64,000 nucleotides of DNA. It comes from Plazaster borealis. Taxonomy: Eukaryota; Echinodermata; Asteroidea; Forcipulatida; Labidiasteridae. Under the pieces are notes generated by a model, which did no database searches, had not been told where the DNA came from, and saw nothing but the letters and a program-made list of their open reading frames with translations. The translations under genes were made by a program, and so were the position numbers. The stretch lies in the NCBI GenBank assembly GCA_021014325.1, contig CM037474.1, forward strand, positions 2,236,501-2,300,500. Reading direction: 5' to 3'. Of this stretch, positions 53,607-64,000 are shown piece by piece. Numbering within the stretch: position 1 is the stretch's first letter; each line of letters starts with the position of its first letter.

Positions 53607-55140
53607 GGTTGGACAGGAAGCCAGGTCAAATCATGTCATTATCAATTATACAGAAGTTTAACAAGTAAAACATTCAAAAAAATGCAAAGCTTAAAATCAT
53701 AATAGATATATTTCTCAAGATATGTTTTTTCGAAATAATAAACTTTAAATAGATCAAGTTAAACTGCACCTTTAAGGTGACTTCATAATTATATGACAAT
53801 TGATGACGTCATTTGAACAGGATCTTAAATTTTGGATGTTACAAATCCCGGCTTGAATACATGCAAGGTTATAGCTTTAATCGCGCATTTTTGCCGTAAA
53901 CATACATCTTCAAAAAGTGCACCTTTATGCTGACTCACGTAAAGCTTGATGACGTCATCGTAATGCGACATTAAATTCTAGATGTAACACATCCCAACTT
54001 GAATACATGCAAGGTTTCAGCTCGATTGCACATTTTTTCTGCATTTATCAATCTTGTATTACTGCACCTTTAAGTTCACGCGATCCACGGCGATATTAAT
54101 TTTTGATGACGTCAGTCTTCTACAAAGCTCACAGAGCAAGTTGTAGAGCCGACCGTCAACATTCCACTTTGCTCCAATGACCTATTCTTCGGATTTTACT
54201 CTGAACACATGGGGTGAAAACCTGGGCCTATTACTTACACACATTAAATGTGTTAACAACTGCGCATGACTGTGTGTTTTATATGTGTGCATAACTAATT
54301 AGATCACGCTACTCACATGTACATGTATGCAACATGTGATAACACCCGGAACGATCTCAACACTATAGCGCGTTGTATGTGTTTTCAGTGCAATTCTTTT
54401 CACACGCAATTTAATTTAAGAGTCATTCGATACCGGATTTCAACCGGAAGTTAAGGTCAAATAGGTAACATGTCTGTGGAAAAGTTTGAGAGGACTTAAG
54501 GACATACAACCTGATGTTAAAATTGTGAGTAAGGTGTTTGTAAAATGTATGAATATTTCTTAAAGTATGAATTGTGAACTTTTCAACTTCCGGTTTGAAC
54601 AGGAAGCTGAGATCAAACGGTATAAGACTCTGTGTAGTATTTGCTTACTTTTTCAAGACCTCTCCGATGATGTGTAGATTGTTATAATAGCGTTTGCACT
54701 TCTTGAGTTATGAATTTTTTAAGAATTAAACTTTGAATTACTGTATTTTAACACTTGATGACGTCATCATGACGTCACAACTACTTGATTAAGGTTTTAT
54801 TAAGGTCCTTACATGGTGTAAATTTGAAGTCGATCTGATATACAGAAGTTAATGTTTTTGCCGGGAAAGTTATTTTTAAAGAATTACACAAGGGCAAACT
54901 TTGACCTTTCGGTACAACCGGAAGTAAAGGTCATGTGAATTTGGCGTTAACTTTTCAAATGTTGCCCGTGTCTTGATCTATCATATGCACAAATATGAAT
55001 AATGTAGCTCAAATATTCAGAGACATACAGGCATTGGCATATGGTCACTTTTTGAACTTAAATGACTTGTAACTTGACACCCGATGACGTAATCGTGACG
55101 TCACAACTTACTCAGCTTCTGATACCTATGTTCTAACTTC
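53607..55140. repeat. CTTCCGGTTTGAAC…GGAAG repeat region with 'gatgacgtcat' boxes
   Basis: Units with 'aacttccggtttgaacagga', 'aggtcaaa', 'gatgatgtgtagattg' resemble the tandem array at 20935–21830. Interspersed are several 'TGATGACGTCA(T)' words (e.g. near 53803, 53948, 54101, 54756), each at similar spacing from 'tgaatacatgcaaggtt' text. Confidence 0.6.
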
Positions 55141-55606
55141 ACCTGAAGTTTCAAGTTTATCAAAGGTTCGCAAGTATGCGTTTGCTTGCGGACAAAGCCC
55201 ACTGAGAAGAATATGCAAAACTAAAAAATAATTTAAAAAACCGAACAAAAACAAAGAGGTGTTCGGGCTTAATGCCCGAACACCTAATAAAAATTGACAT
55301 GTAAAGGGGCCCTCAATTCAAGAGGGATGCACCTATAGATGTTAAAACTTTGACAAAAATCGAAGTAAAACTAGAAATTCAGTTTTTATTACATTACAAA
55401 AACAAGTTGTTCGTGAATGATGTCATCAAATGATAACATAATTTTACCTTTCAACCTATGGCTTTTTAAATAATTGTTTTTTGTTTCAACTTCTGATTTG
55501 ACCTGGAAGACAAGGTGATTCATACTAGCTGATTCCTTTTTTAACCTATAGACAAAAATAAGTCCCAAAATATAAACGCAAACTTGTTTTCTTAAAATTG
55601 TATATT

Positions 55607-55878
55607 TTATAAACTCTTTCCAAGGTTTTGAGCGATCGGATTCAATGTACGTCCTGTAGTGTTAATTTGACTACAGAGAACGATTTCGTCCAACAATTTC
55701 ATCACCAGCAGTATGAACTGTGTGTTGATCCCTATTTGTTAACAACCACATTGTCATGCAATGTACATTCATTGGACGGCACTCATGTTTTGACATCGGC
55801 CCAACAAGCAGTTTGTATACGAAGTCATATTGACGTACACTGATTCGGATCGCTCAAAACCTTGGAAAGAGTTTATAA
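55607..55878. mobile_element. 272-bp element with 47-bp terminal inverted repeats
   Basis: Arms 55607–55653 and 55832–55878 match as inverted copies with 3 mismatches in 47. Ends are TTATAAACTC and GAGTTTATAA. The interior is non-coding. Confidence 0.9.
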
Positions 55879-56755
55879 TGTAAATCAAATTTTCAGTTTT
55901 TTAATATTTTTTATTTAATATACATTGTGGTCTTGTTGACAATAAGAAGTACATGTAATGTCAAGCAACTCCTTGATCGTTAAATTTGCTTTTAAGGAGC
56001 ATGAAGAATTTGTGGACAATTACACCAGGAGAGTGTAGAGCATTTTGTTTTCGATCAAATCATGTCACTGAACAGGCAGGGACCAGTTCAGTCCTCATCA
56101 GATTTGTTTTAACAAAGTAAAGTACATAAAAGCAACTTACTTACTTACTTACTTACTTACGACTAATAGTAATACCCCCAAATAGTTGAACCAACAGAAC
56201 TATCAGCTTGAAGTAAGAAGGGAAAAGTTTCCAGCATGAGGTGTGTGCATTAAAAAGTGAAATGGATGTTTGCCATGTTCACATTTTTGTTTTGTACATG
56301 GTTTGCACAATTACTACCGAGTTGAAATGGATGAAGCAAAATAAATATTGGGACTCATTTTTGTCCATGTTAAAAAAGGATTCAAGCTAGTATGAGTAGG
56401 ACTGAAGCTGGGGGTATTTTTATTTTCTATCGAAAAAGTGTTTTACAAACTAGTTGAAATACTTTTTTTAGTTTAAAGTTTTAAATTTGTTAAAGAGGTC
56501 TTTTGTCTCGAATAGGGAAGGCCTCCCCCTTGGTATCGATCTCGGACTGTAAGGTTTCGGTCATGGTCTTGGTCTCAGAAGATTAAGTCTTGGTCTCGGT
56601 CTCAAACTTTGAGGTCTTGACTCTGTCACTGGGACACTGGCATGCACTGACTGTACTACCATTTAGGGAAGTGCTACAGTCTGTTGACGGATGTGGTGAT
56701 CGCGTGAGTGATGGGTGGAATGTTTGTCTGTTACATCCGGGTATTTTTATCTATA

Positions 56756-56793
56756 AATTATGTCACTTTTGCTATAGCAAAAGTGACATAATT
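56756..56793. repeat. Perfect 38-bp palindrome
   Basis: Both strands read the same from AATTATGTCACTTTTGCTAT to the mirrored end; centre GCTATAGC with no spacer. Confidence 0.95.
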
Positions 56794-57208
56794 AGTGCGG
56801 AGTGCTACATTTCATTTGCTCACACACACTTTCCTCCATGCTTTGACACTATTTGACTCATGCTAAACAGGTATCTTCAAGCAAACTTGAATCCTCAATG
56901 CTGATTGGTCGATCTACATGGCAACAGCAGTGTGATATTAACTGATAAACCGTATTCCTTGGTCCATATTTATTATCACACCCTGCTTTTGCGCTGTTCT
57001 AACTCTGCGTATTGTACTATTTTAAGCTGCACGTATCAAGTTTGCTTTAATAAAGATAAAATGGTTATCACACACTCAATGCTCGTGGAATGCGGAAAAA
57101 TATAACACAAGAGGTGCTACATGTATAATTTTTCTGTATTCCACTAATGCATGTCTGAGAGCTCTGCTGGCTGGAGTCTAGTTCGTTTAGACTTTAAAAG
57201 CACTTTCT

Positions 57209-57396
57209 CGGTTCTATGCGCCATCTTGTTCAAGGGGCAGATTTGTTACATTTAGAACACTTGTTGCCCCCTGCGACTTGGTACTGAAACTGCATTCAGC
57301 ATTCTGGAAGGTGTGTGGAAGTTTGAGCACTGAGTTGCAGTCAGCAAAGAGTGTTCAAGCAAATCTGCCCCTTTAACAAGATGGCGCATATAACCG
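57209..57396. mobile_element. Fold-back element with 37-bp arms
   Basis: Arms 57209–57245 and 57360–57396 are inverted copies with two mismatches ('gcgccatcttgtt', 'ggggcagatttg'). Confidence 0.85.
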
Positions 57397-58736
57397 TGAA
57401 GGTGCATACCCTTGGCCTGGATGTAGACTTTGTTGGGTAAACTATCAATCATGTTCTCTTGTTCTCTTGTTCTGGTGTAACTTTCATTTGCGGTGGGAAT
57501 GGGGGTTGGAAGGGCGGCGAAAAAATAATTGGAGGGAGGCAGGGGGGGGGGGGGCTTTAATGTACATTCACCAAAACGATATGTCTTGAAGCATACACAG
57601 GAAGCACACATGAACCATGCATTAAGCTGTGTTTAGCTAGTAGAAAATGATACCTTCGTGATGAGATGTACTACAGCAGCATTCACAAACAGGAAAAGTA
57701 TACAGGAAAATCTGATCGCGTGTGCGTTTCCTTTATTTTTTTAGGAACAGGTCAGGAAGTATTTTTGTCATAGATAGGATTTTATACAGTGTAATTGTTA
57801 TCGATATTCATAGTGTCTTTCCTTCAATCTCATGGGTGTGGGGTGGAGGGGGGGGGGCCTGAAAGGTGGCAAGGGTTGAGGGGCCTCATCATAAGATCGC
57901 CCTCCCTCCCCACCTCTTTCTGTTCACATCACTGCCTGATACATTATGTATTAATAATAAACCACAACCCTGACAATGTGAAGACAATAGGTAGGTTCAG
58001 AGAACAAGCATGTATGTAAAGTTACACCCTTGTGACACAATAATGTCATTTTGTTTAACTAATTCAGTCAGCCTACACGGTGCAGTGCTAAAGGTCACAA
58101 AGCCTAAACAAATTATGTTGACACATTGTATGTTCTACCCTTACTGACATTGTATTTTAGAGGGAAACACATCTTGCAGACAACATTATGAAAATTGGGT
58201 TTTTTTGTTTCAAAACAAAGAAGTAACAGTTGCAGAAGTATAAGGTTGAGAAGAAACTGGTACTTTAAAATACATTTCATAAAGCTCATGAAGCCTGAAA
58301 AGATGGAACTTTAGGCTGATTAAATACATGATAGCGTTTTTTAAAATGTGTACCTATTTATTTAGTTTTTGCGACCATAACTTCCTGGTTCATAGTGTTT
58401 CCTGGCTGATGAACTGAGCGAGAAAGTAAAATTTCCTTGTATTTAATGTATAATTTTATGTTATAACTTGCAAACTGAAAACGGTGCACCACTCAAAGCT
58501 CACTCACTGTTTTTTTAAATCAGTGTTTCATATTCAGAGCAAGGTGGTAGTCCCTTGGCAAAAAATGAGCGAGGTGATAGCCTAAAGCCTACAAATTTAA
58601 TTTACAAAATCTGGCCTGTTCCTACCCCAATATTCCATTGTTTTGTATGCTTTTCGATGTTACAGGAAGCTACAAAGGAATTCAGCCTAAATTCTTAGCG
58701 GTGACCACAATAGGAAGATTTTAATTAAGGCTGAGT

Positions 58737-59903
58737 ATGGAGGCCCAGAGGAGCCATGTGTGCATCTTGTTGGCTGTATGTTTGATCCTGCTGGGATTCT
58801 TAAGTAGTGTTGTATCAGCTGAATGGCAAGGAGATCTGTCATCTTATCACATTGCTTCATTCAGTAATCCTCATCCTCCTAGACCTCCCAATGATCCATC
58901 TGGTAACCACAATGCTAAATTCAATCATTTCACTCTATCTGGCCCTGATGGAGCTGTGTATGTTGGAGCTGTCAACTACATATATAGACTGAATAGTTCA
59001 TTGAATCTGCTACAGAATGTTAATACATGTCAAGAACTAGGAAGTAATAGATGTGATACATTCACCAACTACAATAAAATCCTGATATTAGATAATCAGA
59101 ATCGGTTGATTACATGTGGAAGTGAGAATGGAGGAAAGTGTCAGTTCAGGAATCTAGATGATTTGACTGATGTGTTGTTTCAACCAGTACCTAATGTTGC
59201 TGGTTTTGGAGATCTGTCCACTGTTGGTTTGATTGCACCAGGAACTGATGGATTAACTGGACCAGGGCCAGATGGAGGAGACTGGTTGTATGTAGCTGTG
59301 ACTTTTGCTAATGATGATGTGTATAGAGCAATCCCACCAGTTAGCAGAAGACTCCTTAGTACAGACGGGTTGTTGATATCCCCATCAGGCACAGGGTTTT
59401 CTTCATTTACTACATTTGATACTCCTTTGTATCTGCAGAATCCATTCCCATTTAATTATGTTGCTGGTTTCTCATATGATGGATTCACATACTTCATCAC
59501 TTCTCAACAGGAGGATTTTGGTTCCAATGTCATTGTTTCTAAAATGAATAGAGTCTGTCAGACCAGTCCAACATTTGACTCTTACACAGAAATCACCCTA
59601 CAATGCCAAGGATCAGATGGTAGTGTGTACAGTTTGGTACAAGCTGCTCATATTGGCCCAGCAGGTCAGGATCTTGCTGTATCATTAGGTTTGAATGCTG
59701 AGGACATGGTGTTGTATGCTGTGTTTGCTAAGAATGAAGGAGCTGATGGGACTAGTGATGTACCTAGTGATCAGTCAGCATTGTGTGTGTATAAGATGAG
59801 TGATATTTTAGATGCCTTCAAGGAAGCAGTCAGGGGATGTATTCAAGATGGAGATGACTACTCAGTGCAGTACTTGGAAGGATCCAGCTGTAATAGATTA
59901 CCA
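58737..59903 (+). CDS. Plexin copy 2, exon 1: signal peptide and most of the sema domain
   Basis: 389 codons, phase 0 at donor GTGAGT. It is six codons shorter than copy 1, mainly because the GEGTGKTY segment is absent. Most differences cluster between residues about 140 and 225. Confidence 0.93.
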
Positions 59904-62900
59904 GTGAGTATATGGTCAGCTTCATTGTTGTATCTCTGGTTATGTGCACGTTTTAGATGAAGTTATTATAACATACCTTCAGGAAACAGCCTGGAGGTAT
60001 GTTGAAAATTATTACATTGGACGAAAACATGAAAAGTCTTTCTTCTCTTTTACAGGTATGCAAACACTTTTTTAAAGACGGTAAACTGATGCCTTTTTCT
60101 ACATATGTGTTTGTTCAGAAAGAGAAAAGTATTTTTCACAAAATGGTAATTTTTAGGTGAAGTTTTACGTTTGTGGCAATTACCTGTAAAACAAGAATGG
60201 AGTTGTTCAGCGAAGTGTTTGTAATGTCTCAAAAGCAAAGAATTGACACATTTGGTTTGATGCACATGGGAACTTACTAAATTTTACAACTTAATCAATT
60301 CTCAATTAGGTTTACTAAACAAAACGGGTATATATACTTCCTCTCACTCAAGTCTTTTTTCCCATTGGTTTATATATTGATTCCTCAAATGTAAGGCCAA
60401 AATTCCCAATATCTTTAACAATTATGTATTTTTCCTTGACCAAACAAAACAATTTTGTTTGTTTTACTGTTCTTGCTCCATTTGAACATGGTTTGAGCTG
60501 TTATAAAAACTTTCAAAGAGCAGAAAAACTGTTCAATGTTTTTCCGCCTTTTCTTTATCACACAGCTCAACAATACATCTAAATTGATTACAAAATGTTT
60601 TATTTTTGTGATAAAGTACAAACACAAAATGACCAGTTATTTCTTGTACATAGGAAGCACCAAGTTTATGCTGTGGATGGACGCTAATTACCTGTATTTG
60701 TTATGTGTAGATTAGTCCAGATAGTTTTCTGTGTCATCTCATTGAAGGGGACACCCAAGCATACAAGTATGCTAACGGCATTGATGTGATCGTATCAAAT
60801 GCTGTGCTGGAACTATCAGGTATTATAAACAACTTTCCATTCTTCTATTTCTAGATTAGTCCAGATGAGTATCTGTGTCATCCTGCTGATGGTTCAACCG
60901 ATTTATATCGGTACGCTAAAGGCATAAATGTAACATCATCCAGTGCTGTGTTGGAACTACCAGGTAAATGCAAATACAGCATTACTAAAACATACTAGAT
61001 TGTTTCCATAAATTGACAGCTTTTATTATGAGCTTTTTATCAATTGCTTTTGACTGAACATTTTTGTGTGAACAAACATAACCGTTACAATCATTGCAAA
61101 TCCGATTGCCAAATTTGTTTTTATCAATTTTTTTAACCAAGTAGGTGTAAGTTATGAATTAATTTTGTATAATTAATTTGTTTTAACTTGTCATTTTAAG
61201 ACACTCTGATGTCATCCATCATTACAACTACTGAAATGAGCCACACTGTAGCTATCATAGGAACTAACTCCATTGGGGAGCTTTTAAAGGTCAGTATATC
61301 TCATACAAAAATAGATTTGTTTCAGACAAAAATAAATATACCAATATGAAATTGATATCATCCATCACCATTGGGTGTCATTCATTGTTTCCCTGAGAAC
61401 ATGTGGGTAAGTGGGTCAACAAATTTAATTGAAAATAAAAATTTGATTTTCGTAAAAAAAGTGGAAAATACTTAAAAAGTAAAAATCACAAATCAAAACT
61501 TGGAGTGGGTAAAAAAGTATGAAACTTTAAAACACTGATACTTCTTAACCAACCCTTATTCAACAAAGGTTTGACCATAAATTATTTAAGGAAAAAACTG
61601 CTTACAACCACAAATGTTACCGTAAACAATGACAAAGTTGGTCATGGCCTCTGAGCAGAGTCTTTCTAAAAAGACTCTTAAGTTGACATCACAACACGCT
61701 GAACCATAAACACATGGAGTGAACGGGGAGGAGCAGAAAACAGACAGAAGATTAGAAAAGTGATCAGATCAGGGGTGGGTACAAGGACCTGGCAAGTGTC
61801 AAACAAAATGTTTTCTACGATGCCATGTAACTTTGTGGCATAACATGACAATACAATTCCACGATTAAAGATTAAATATTACCACAAGTTGAACTATTCA
61901 GATCATTTATTATGTAGGATGGACCCATTTTATAACTGTGGGTTTTATTTTGCTGTGTTACAGGTTCACATCCAAAGCAAGACCTCAGCCAGACTGTATG
62001 AAATAGTAGACCTTGATATTACTGGATCAGTCCTTAAAGATGTCAAGATTAATGATACAACAAGAGAGATGTACATACTCACTGAACAAAAGGTACGATA
62101 TCAACAGATGGCAGGACAATGCAAATACTTTTTTCTTTTAACCTCAAGCGTCTAATATAATTTCAGCTTTTCAATTGTGTTTAATTTGGACCCTACAGGT
62201 TTTGAAGATGCGCATTGAGAATTGTAGTCAGTATACAACATGTGAGACGTGTATTGGTACGGATGCAGGGAGGGATGGAGACCCATACTGTGGCTGGTGT
62301 ACTCTGCAGAGACAGTAAGTATTGTATCTTGTCTGATTAAGATGCGTGTTGAGAATTGTGGACGGAAATTTCTTTAAAACAGAATACAGTGTAATCCATA
62401 TGATAACAGTACAAAATTTCCAAATTATTTTATCAAATTTGCGTTTAGTTCCTGCAGAGATTTAATCTCATTTAAAAACAATTAGAATGGTCGCTTGAAA
62501 TAAACAGAGTTTAGATTGCCTAAAATACGTATTTTTACCTGCTTAGATGCACCCTGTATTCTGACTGCACCATGCCTGATGTGTCTACCCGATGGTTAGC
62601 CTACAATACTGCACAGTGTATTGAGATAACCAATGTGGCTCCTTATGACAATCTACCAATCACTCTCACAGAACAACAGGTAAGAGTAATGTATAACTGC
62701 TTACTGACTTCTTTTTTTTCATTGGCACATTTCCATACAGCTGGTTGGCACAAAAATTTGCTAAACACGGGAAGTATTGCTTAGCAGAAGTGGGCATCCC
62801 TCCAAAATATTATTAAGATTACATTATTGTGGCTTTATGAAATTGGGTCCTGGTGGCTTTATATTCCCCTTGCCCTTCCCTCTTTTTTGTCCCATCCACC

Positions 62901-63767
62901 TGTATCTATGCCACTAACTTGAGGTTCATTCACTGTGTGAAACTTTTGGAAACAATTTACTAGGTAACAAGCAACGGTGTCGATCAGCCAGTAGGGGGCG
63001 CCAGCATGACTTCTCGGTGGAGCATCGCTGGTTGCCCCTGTCGGGCGATTTGGAAACCCCGCTCGCGAGAGAAGCATCCCCTGAGAGTTCTTCTTTATTG
63101 TTAAAAGTTTCCAGTTGTTTGTGTGTGAATAAAAGCTCTCGTCAGATGCTCAGAAAACACAGAAAAAAGTTTCCTTGTGTAATTTAAACTGTGTAAACCC
63201 GTAAAACTAAGACTACTCGCTGCAATATCATATTATCCTATTTGTCCACTTCCCAGGCTGCCACTGTAAGGCTCATATATGCTCAATGTACACAGCGTCT
63301 ACAGCTGAAGTTACCCTGCTCCATCAATTTGTTATGTAATTATGATAGTTGTGTGTCTTATTGGCTACAAATTGTATTTTTGCCAGGTTATCGTGAGCGT
63401 AGAACAGTTACCAGACTTACTGACCAACACAAGATATGAGTGTTGGTTTGGATCCTACGTATCTCAAGCTACAAAGACTAATGAGGATCTTAGATGTGTC
63501 TCCCCACCTGGTAATGGGATACCTCCAATTCAACAAGGAGGTAAGTCCAAAGAAAATTGGGGGCTGCTTCAGAAACTTATACAAAAAAATTGTTTGCTAA
63601 AAGATGTTACCAATACATTTGTTAATATTATCTGAAATATTTATATATTTTGTTTCCCATTTCCCAGATGATGCTGTTATGGTTACACTGAGTGTCTATT
63701 CCAATGAAACATCAGTCAGTTTTGTGGATACAAGTTTCTATTTCTATGAATGCTCAACTCATACTTC
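58737..63767 (+). CDS. Plexin receptor, copy 2 (first eight exons; continues past the right edge)
   Basis: Close paralogue of the minus-strand plexin: the same start (MEAQRSHV), signal peptide, sema domain, alternative exons 2a/2b, first PSI and following module, with all exon phases equal. Exons: 58737–59903, 60711–60819 or 60855–60963, 61201–61289, 61964–62092, 62199–62314, 62547–62679, 63387–63540 and 63668–63767. An in-frame TAA four codons upstream (the codon before TTA AGG CTG AGT) fixes the start at 58737. Frames are open and sites intact, so it looks functional over this part. The PSI 2 exon should lie just right of 64000, since the intron text up to 64000 parallels copy 1. Confidence 0.9.
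59904..60710. other. Plexin copy 2, intron 1
   Basis: 807 bp, AT-rich, no further exon-2-like copy and no repeat recognised. Confidence 0.5.
60711..60819 (+). CDS. Plexin copy 2, exon 2a (alternative sema exon)
   Basis: 109 bp, phase 0 in and 1 out; acceptor TGTAG, donor GTATTA. Encodes ISPDSFLCHLIEGDTQAYKY then [16 protein letters not shown]. Confidence 0.85.
60855..60963 (+). CDS. Plexin copy 2, exon 2b (alternative sema exon)
   Basis: 109 bp, phase 0 in and 1 out; acceptor TCTAG, donor GTAAAT. Encodes [20 protein letters not shown] then AKGINVTSSSAVLELP. The gap from 2a is 35 bp, as in copy 1. Confidence 0.85.
61201..61289 (+). CDS. Plexin copy 2, exon 3 (sema, last blade)
   Basis: 89 bp, phase 1 in and 0 out; acceptor TTTAAG, donor GTCAGT. 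Differs from copy 1 by only a few residues (for example TNSIGELLK against TNSNGELLK). Confidence 0.88.
61290..61963. other. Plexin copy 2, intron 3
   Basis: 674 bp, nearly twice the copy 1 intron (343 bp). Nothing recognised in the extra part. Confidence 0.45.
61964..62092 (+). CDS. Plexin copy 2, exon 4 (end of sema domain)
   Basis: 43 codons, phase 0; acceptor TACAG, donor GTACGA. Encodes VHIQSKTSARLYEIVDLDIT and the MYILTEQK end. Confidence 0.88.
62199..62314 (+). CDS. Plexin copy 2, exon 5 (PSI module 1)
   Basis: 116 bp, phase 0 in and 2 out; acceptor CTACAG, donor GTAAGT. Encodes [18 protein letters not shown] and [11 protein letters not shown]. Confidence 0.9.
62547..62679 (+). CDS. 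Plexin copy 2, exon 6
   Basis: 133 bp, phase 2 in and 0 out; acceptor GCTTAG, donor GTAAGA. Encodes [20 protein letters not shown] onward, near identical to copy 1. Confidence 0.88.
62735..62850. mobile_element. Element fragment of the GGCCCAATTTCAT family in plexin copy 2 intron 6
   Basis: 'tggttggcacaaaaatttgc', 'tgcttagcagaagtgggcat' and right end 'tttatgaaattgggtcc'. This intron is 707 bp against 299 bp in copy 1, so this and a GC-rich piece (~62860–63130) are probably later insertions. Confidence 0.5.
63387..63540 (+). CDS. Plexin copy 2, exon 7
   Basis: 154 bp, phase 0 in and 1 out; acceptor GCCAG, donor GTAAGT. Encodes [20 protein letters not shown] onward, almost the same as copy 1. 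Confidence 0.88.
63668..63767 (+). CDS. Plexin copy 2, exon 8
   Basis: 100 bp, phase 1 in and 2 out; acceptor CCCAG, donor GTAAGA. Encodes [19 protein letters not shown] and [10 protein letters not shown]. Confidence 0.87.
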
Positions 63768-64000
63768 GTAAGAATATTAATTTCTTCTTCTTTTTTGTTG
63801 AAATTTGGTTTGTTAAAAAAAAAGCCTTTGATTTTGTTTTGTTTTTTAAACTTTAATTTAGAGTTTTTCATTTTTTTTTTTTTCACTTCACATTGAAAAA
63901 TATCCACTATTTATTTCAGTACATTTGCATTTGTATTTATTTTGTTGTAGTATTTCTCTGGTGTAGCATTTCTGCCCATGGATTATTATGTTGTTTTCTA
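63768..64000. other. Plexin copy 2, intron 8 (partial)
   Basis: Runs closely parallel, base for base with small gaps, to copy 1 intron 8 (about 14953–14720 on the minus strand), up to the point where exon 9 would follow. Confidence 0.8.

Larger units (their letters stand above)
55879..58736. other. Intergenic stretch upstream of plexin copy 2
   Basis: Holds an ACTT microsatellite (about 56136–56160), runs of 'ggtctcgg' text (56540–56610), the palindrome at 56756, the fold-back at 57209, and G-runs at 57541–57554 and 57848–57858. A likely 3' splice site (GTTACAG, about 58663–58669) before the plexin start suggests a 5' UTR intron. Confidence 0.45.

Noticed and set aside
57252..57611. 119-codon minus-strand frame.
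   Set aside because: Covers the fold-back element and a G-run; the peptide looks like read-through of repeats.

Overview
This is metazoan nuclear DNA: intron-rich, AT-rich, full of short dispersed repeats, with GT–AG splice sites. The repeat types (short elements starting GGCCCAATTTCAT, the 'gaccgattgagct…tttcacaggtttgtt' family, a tRNA-Leu SINE) look like an echinoderm to me, perhaps a sea star. That is judgement from pattern memory, not a search.

Three multi-exon genes are supported. (1) A plexin receptor on the minus strand, from its start near 19336 leftward off the window edge. About 29 coding exons can be placed, with consistent phases at all but one junction of interest (a GAP segment of about 20 residues not found). 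They cover signal peptide, sema domain, three PSI modules, IPT repeats, a transmembrane helix, and the split RasGAP-like cytoplasmic domain with its Rho-binding domain. (2) An intact six-exon ARL8 small GTPase on the plus strand (30404–39230, 187 aa). (3) A second plexin on the plus strand, starting at 58737 and running off the right edge after exon 8. It is a close paralogue of the first, exon for exon, with the same phases and often similar introns. The two plexins therefore lie head to head about 39 kb apart, with ARL8 between them.

The most interesting signal is in both plexins. Sema exon 2 exists as two tandem versions (2a and 2b) separated by exactly 35 bp in each gene. That gap looks too short to be spliced as an intron, and joining both exons would break the frame. 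This predicts strict mutually exclusive splicing, giving two sema variants per gene. Related oddities in the minus-strand gene are a 102-bp in-frame duplication carrying a second donor just before the transmembrane exon, a decayed extra PSI exon shared with the paralogue, a GC–AG intron, and an altered arginine motif in the GAP domain.

The rest is repeats and mobile elements. There is a nearly full-length LINE (48988–53606) with one premature stop in its endonuclease and a tandemly doubled 3' tail, a DIRS-like tyrosine-recombinase retroelement remnant (about 27243–28080), and a LINE reverse-transcriptase scrap (about 4560–4930). Four hammerhead-ribozyme-like motifs of Penelope type are visible, along with many short inverted-repeat elements, tandem CTTCCGG arrays, and a 50-bp minisatellite with a 150-bp higher-order period. 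No CRISPR, bacterial-type operon, rRNA or intact tRNA gene was seen.
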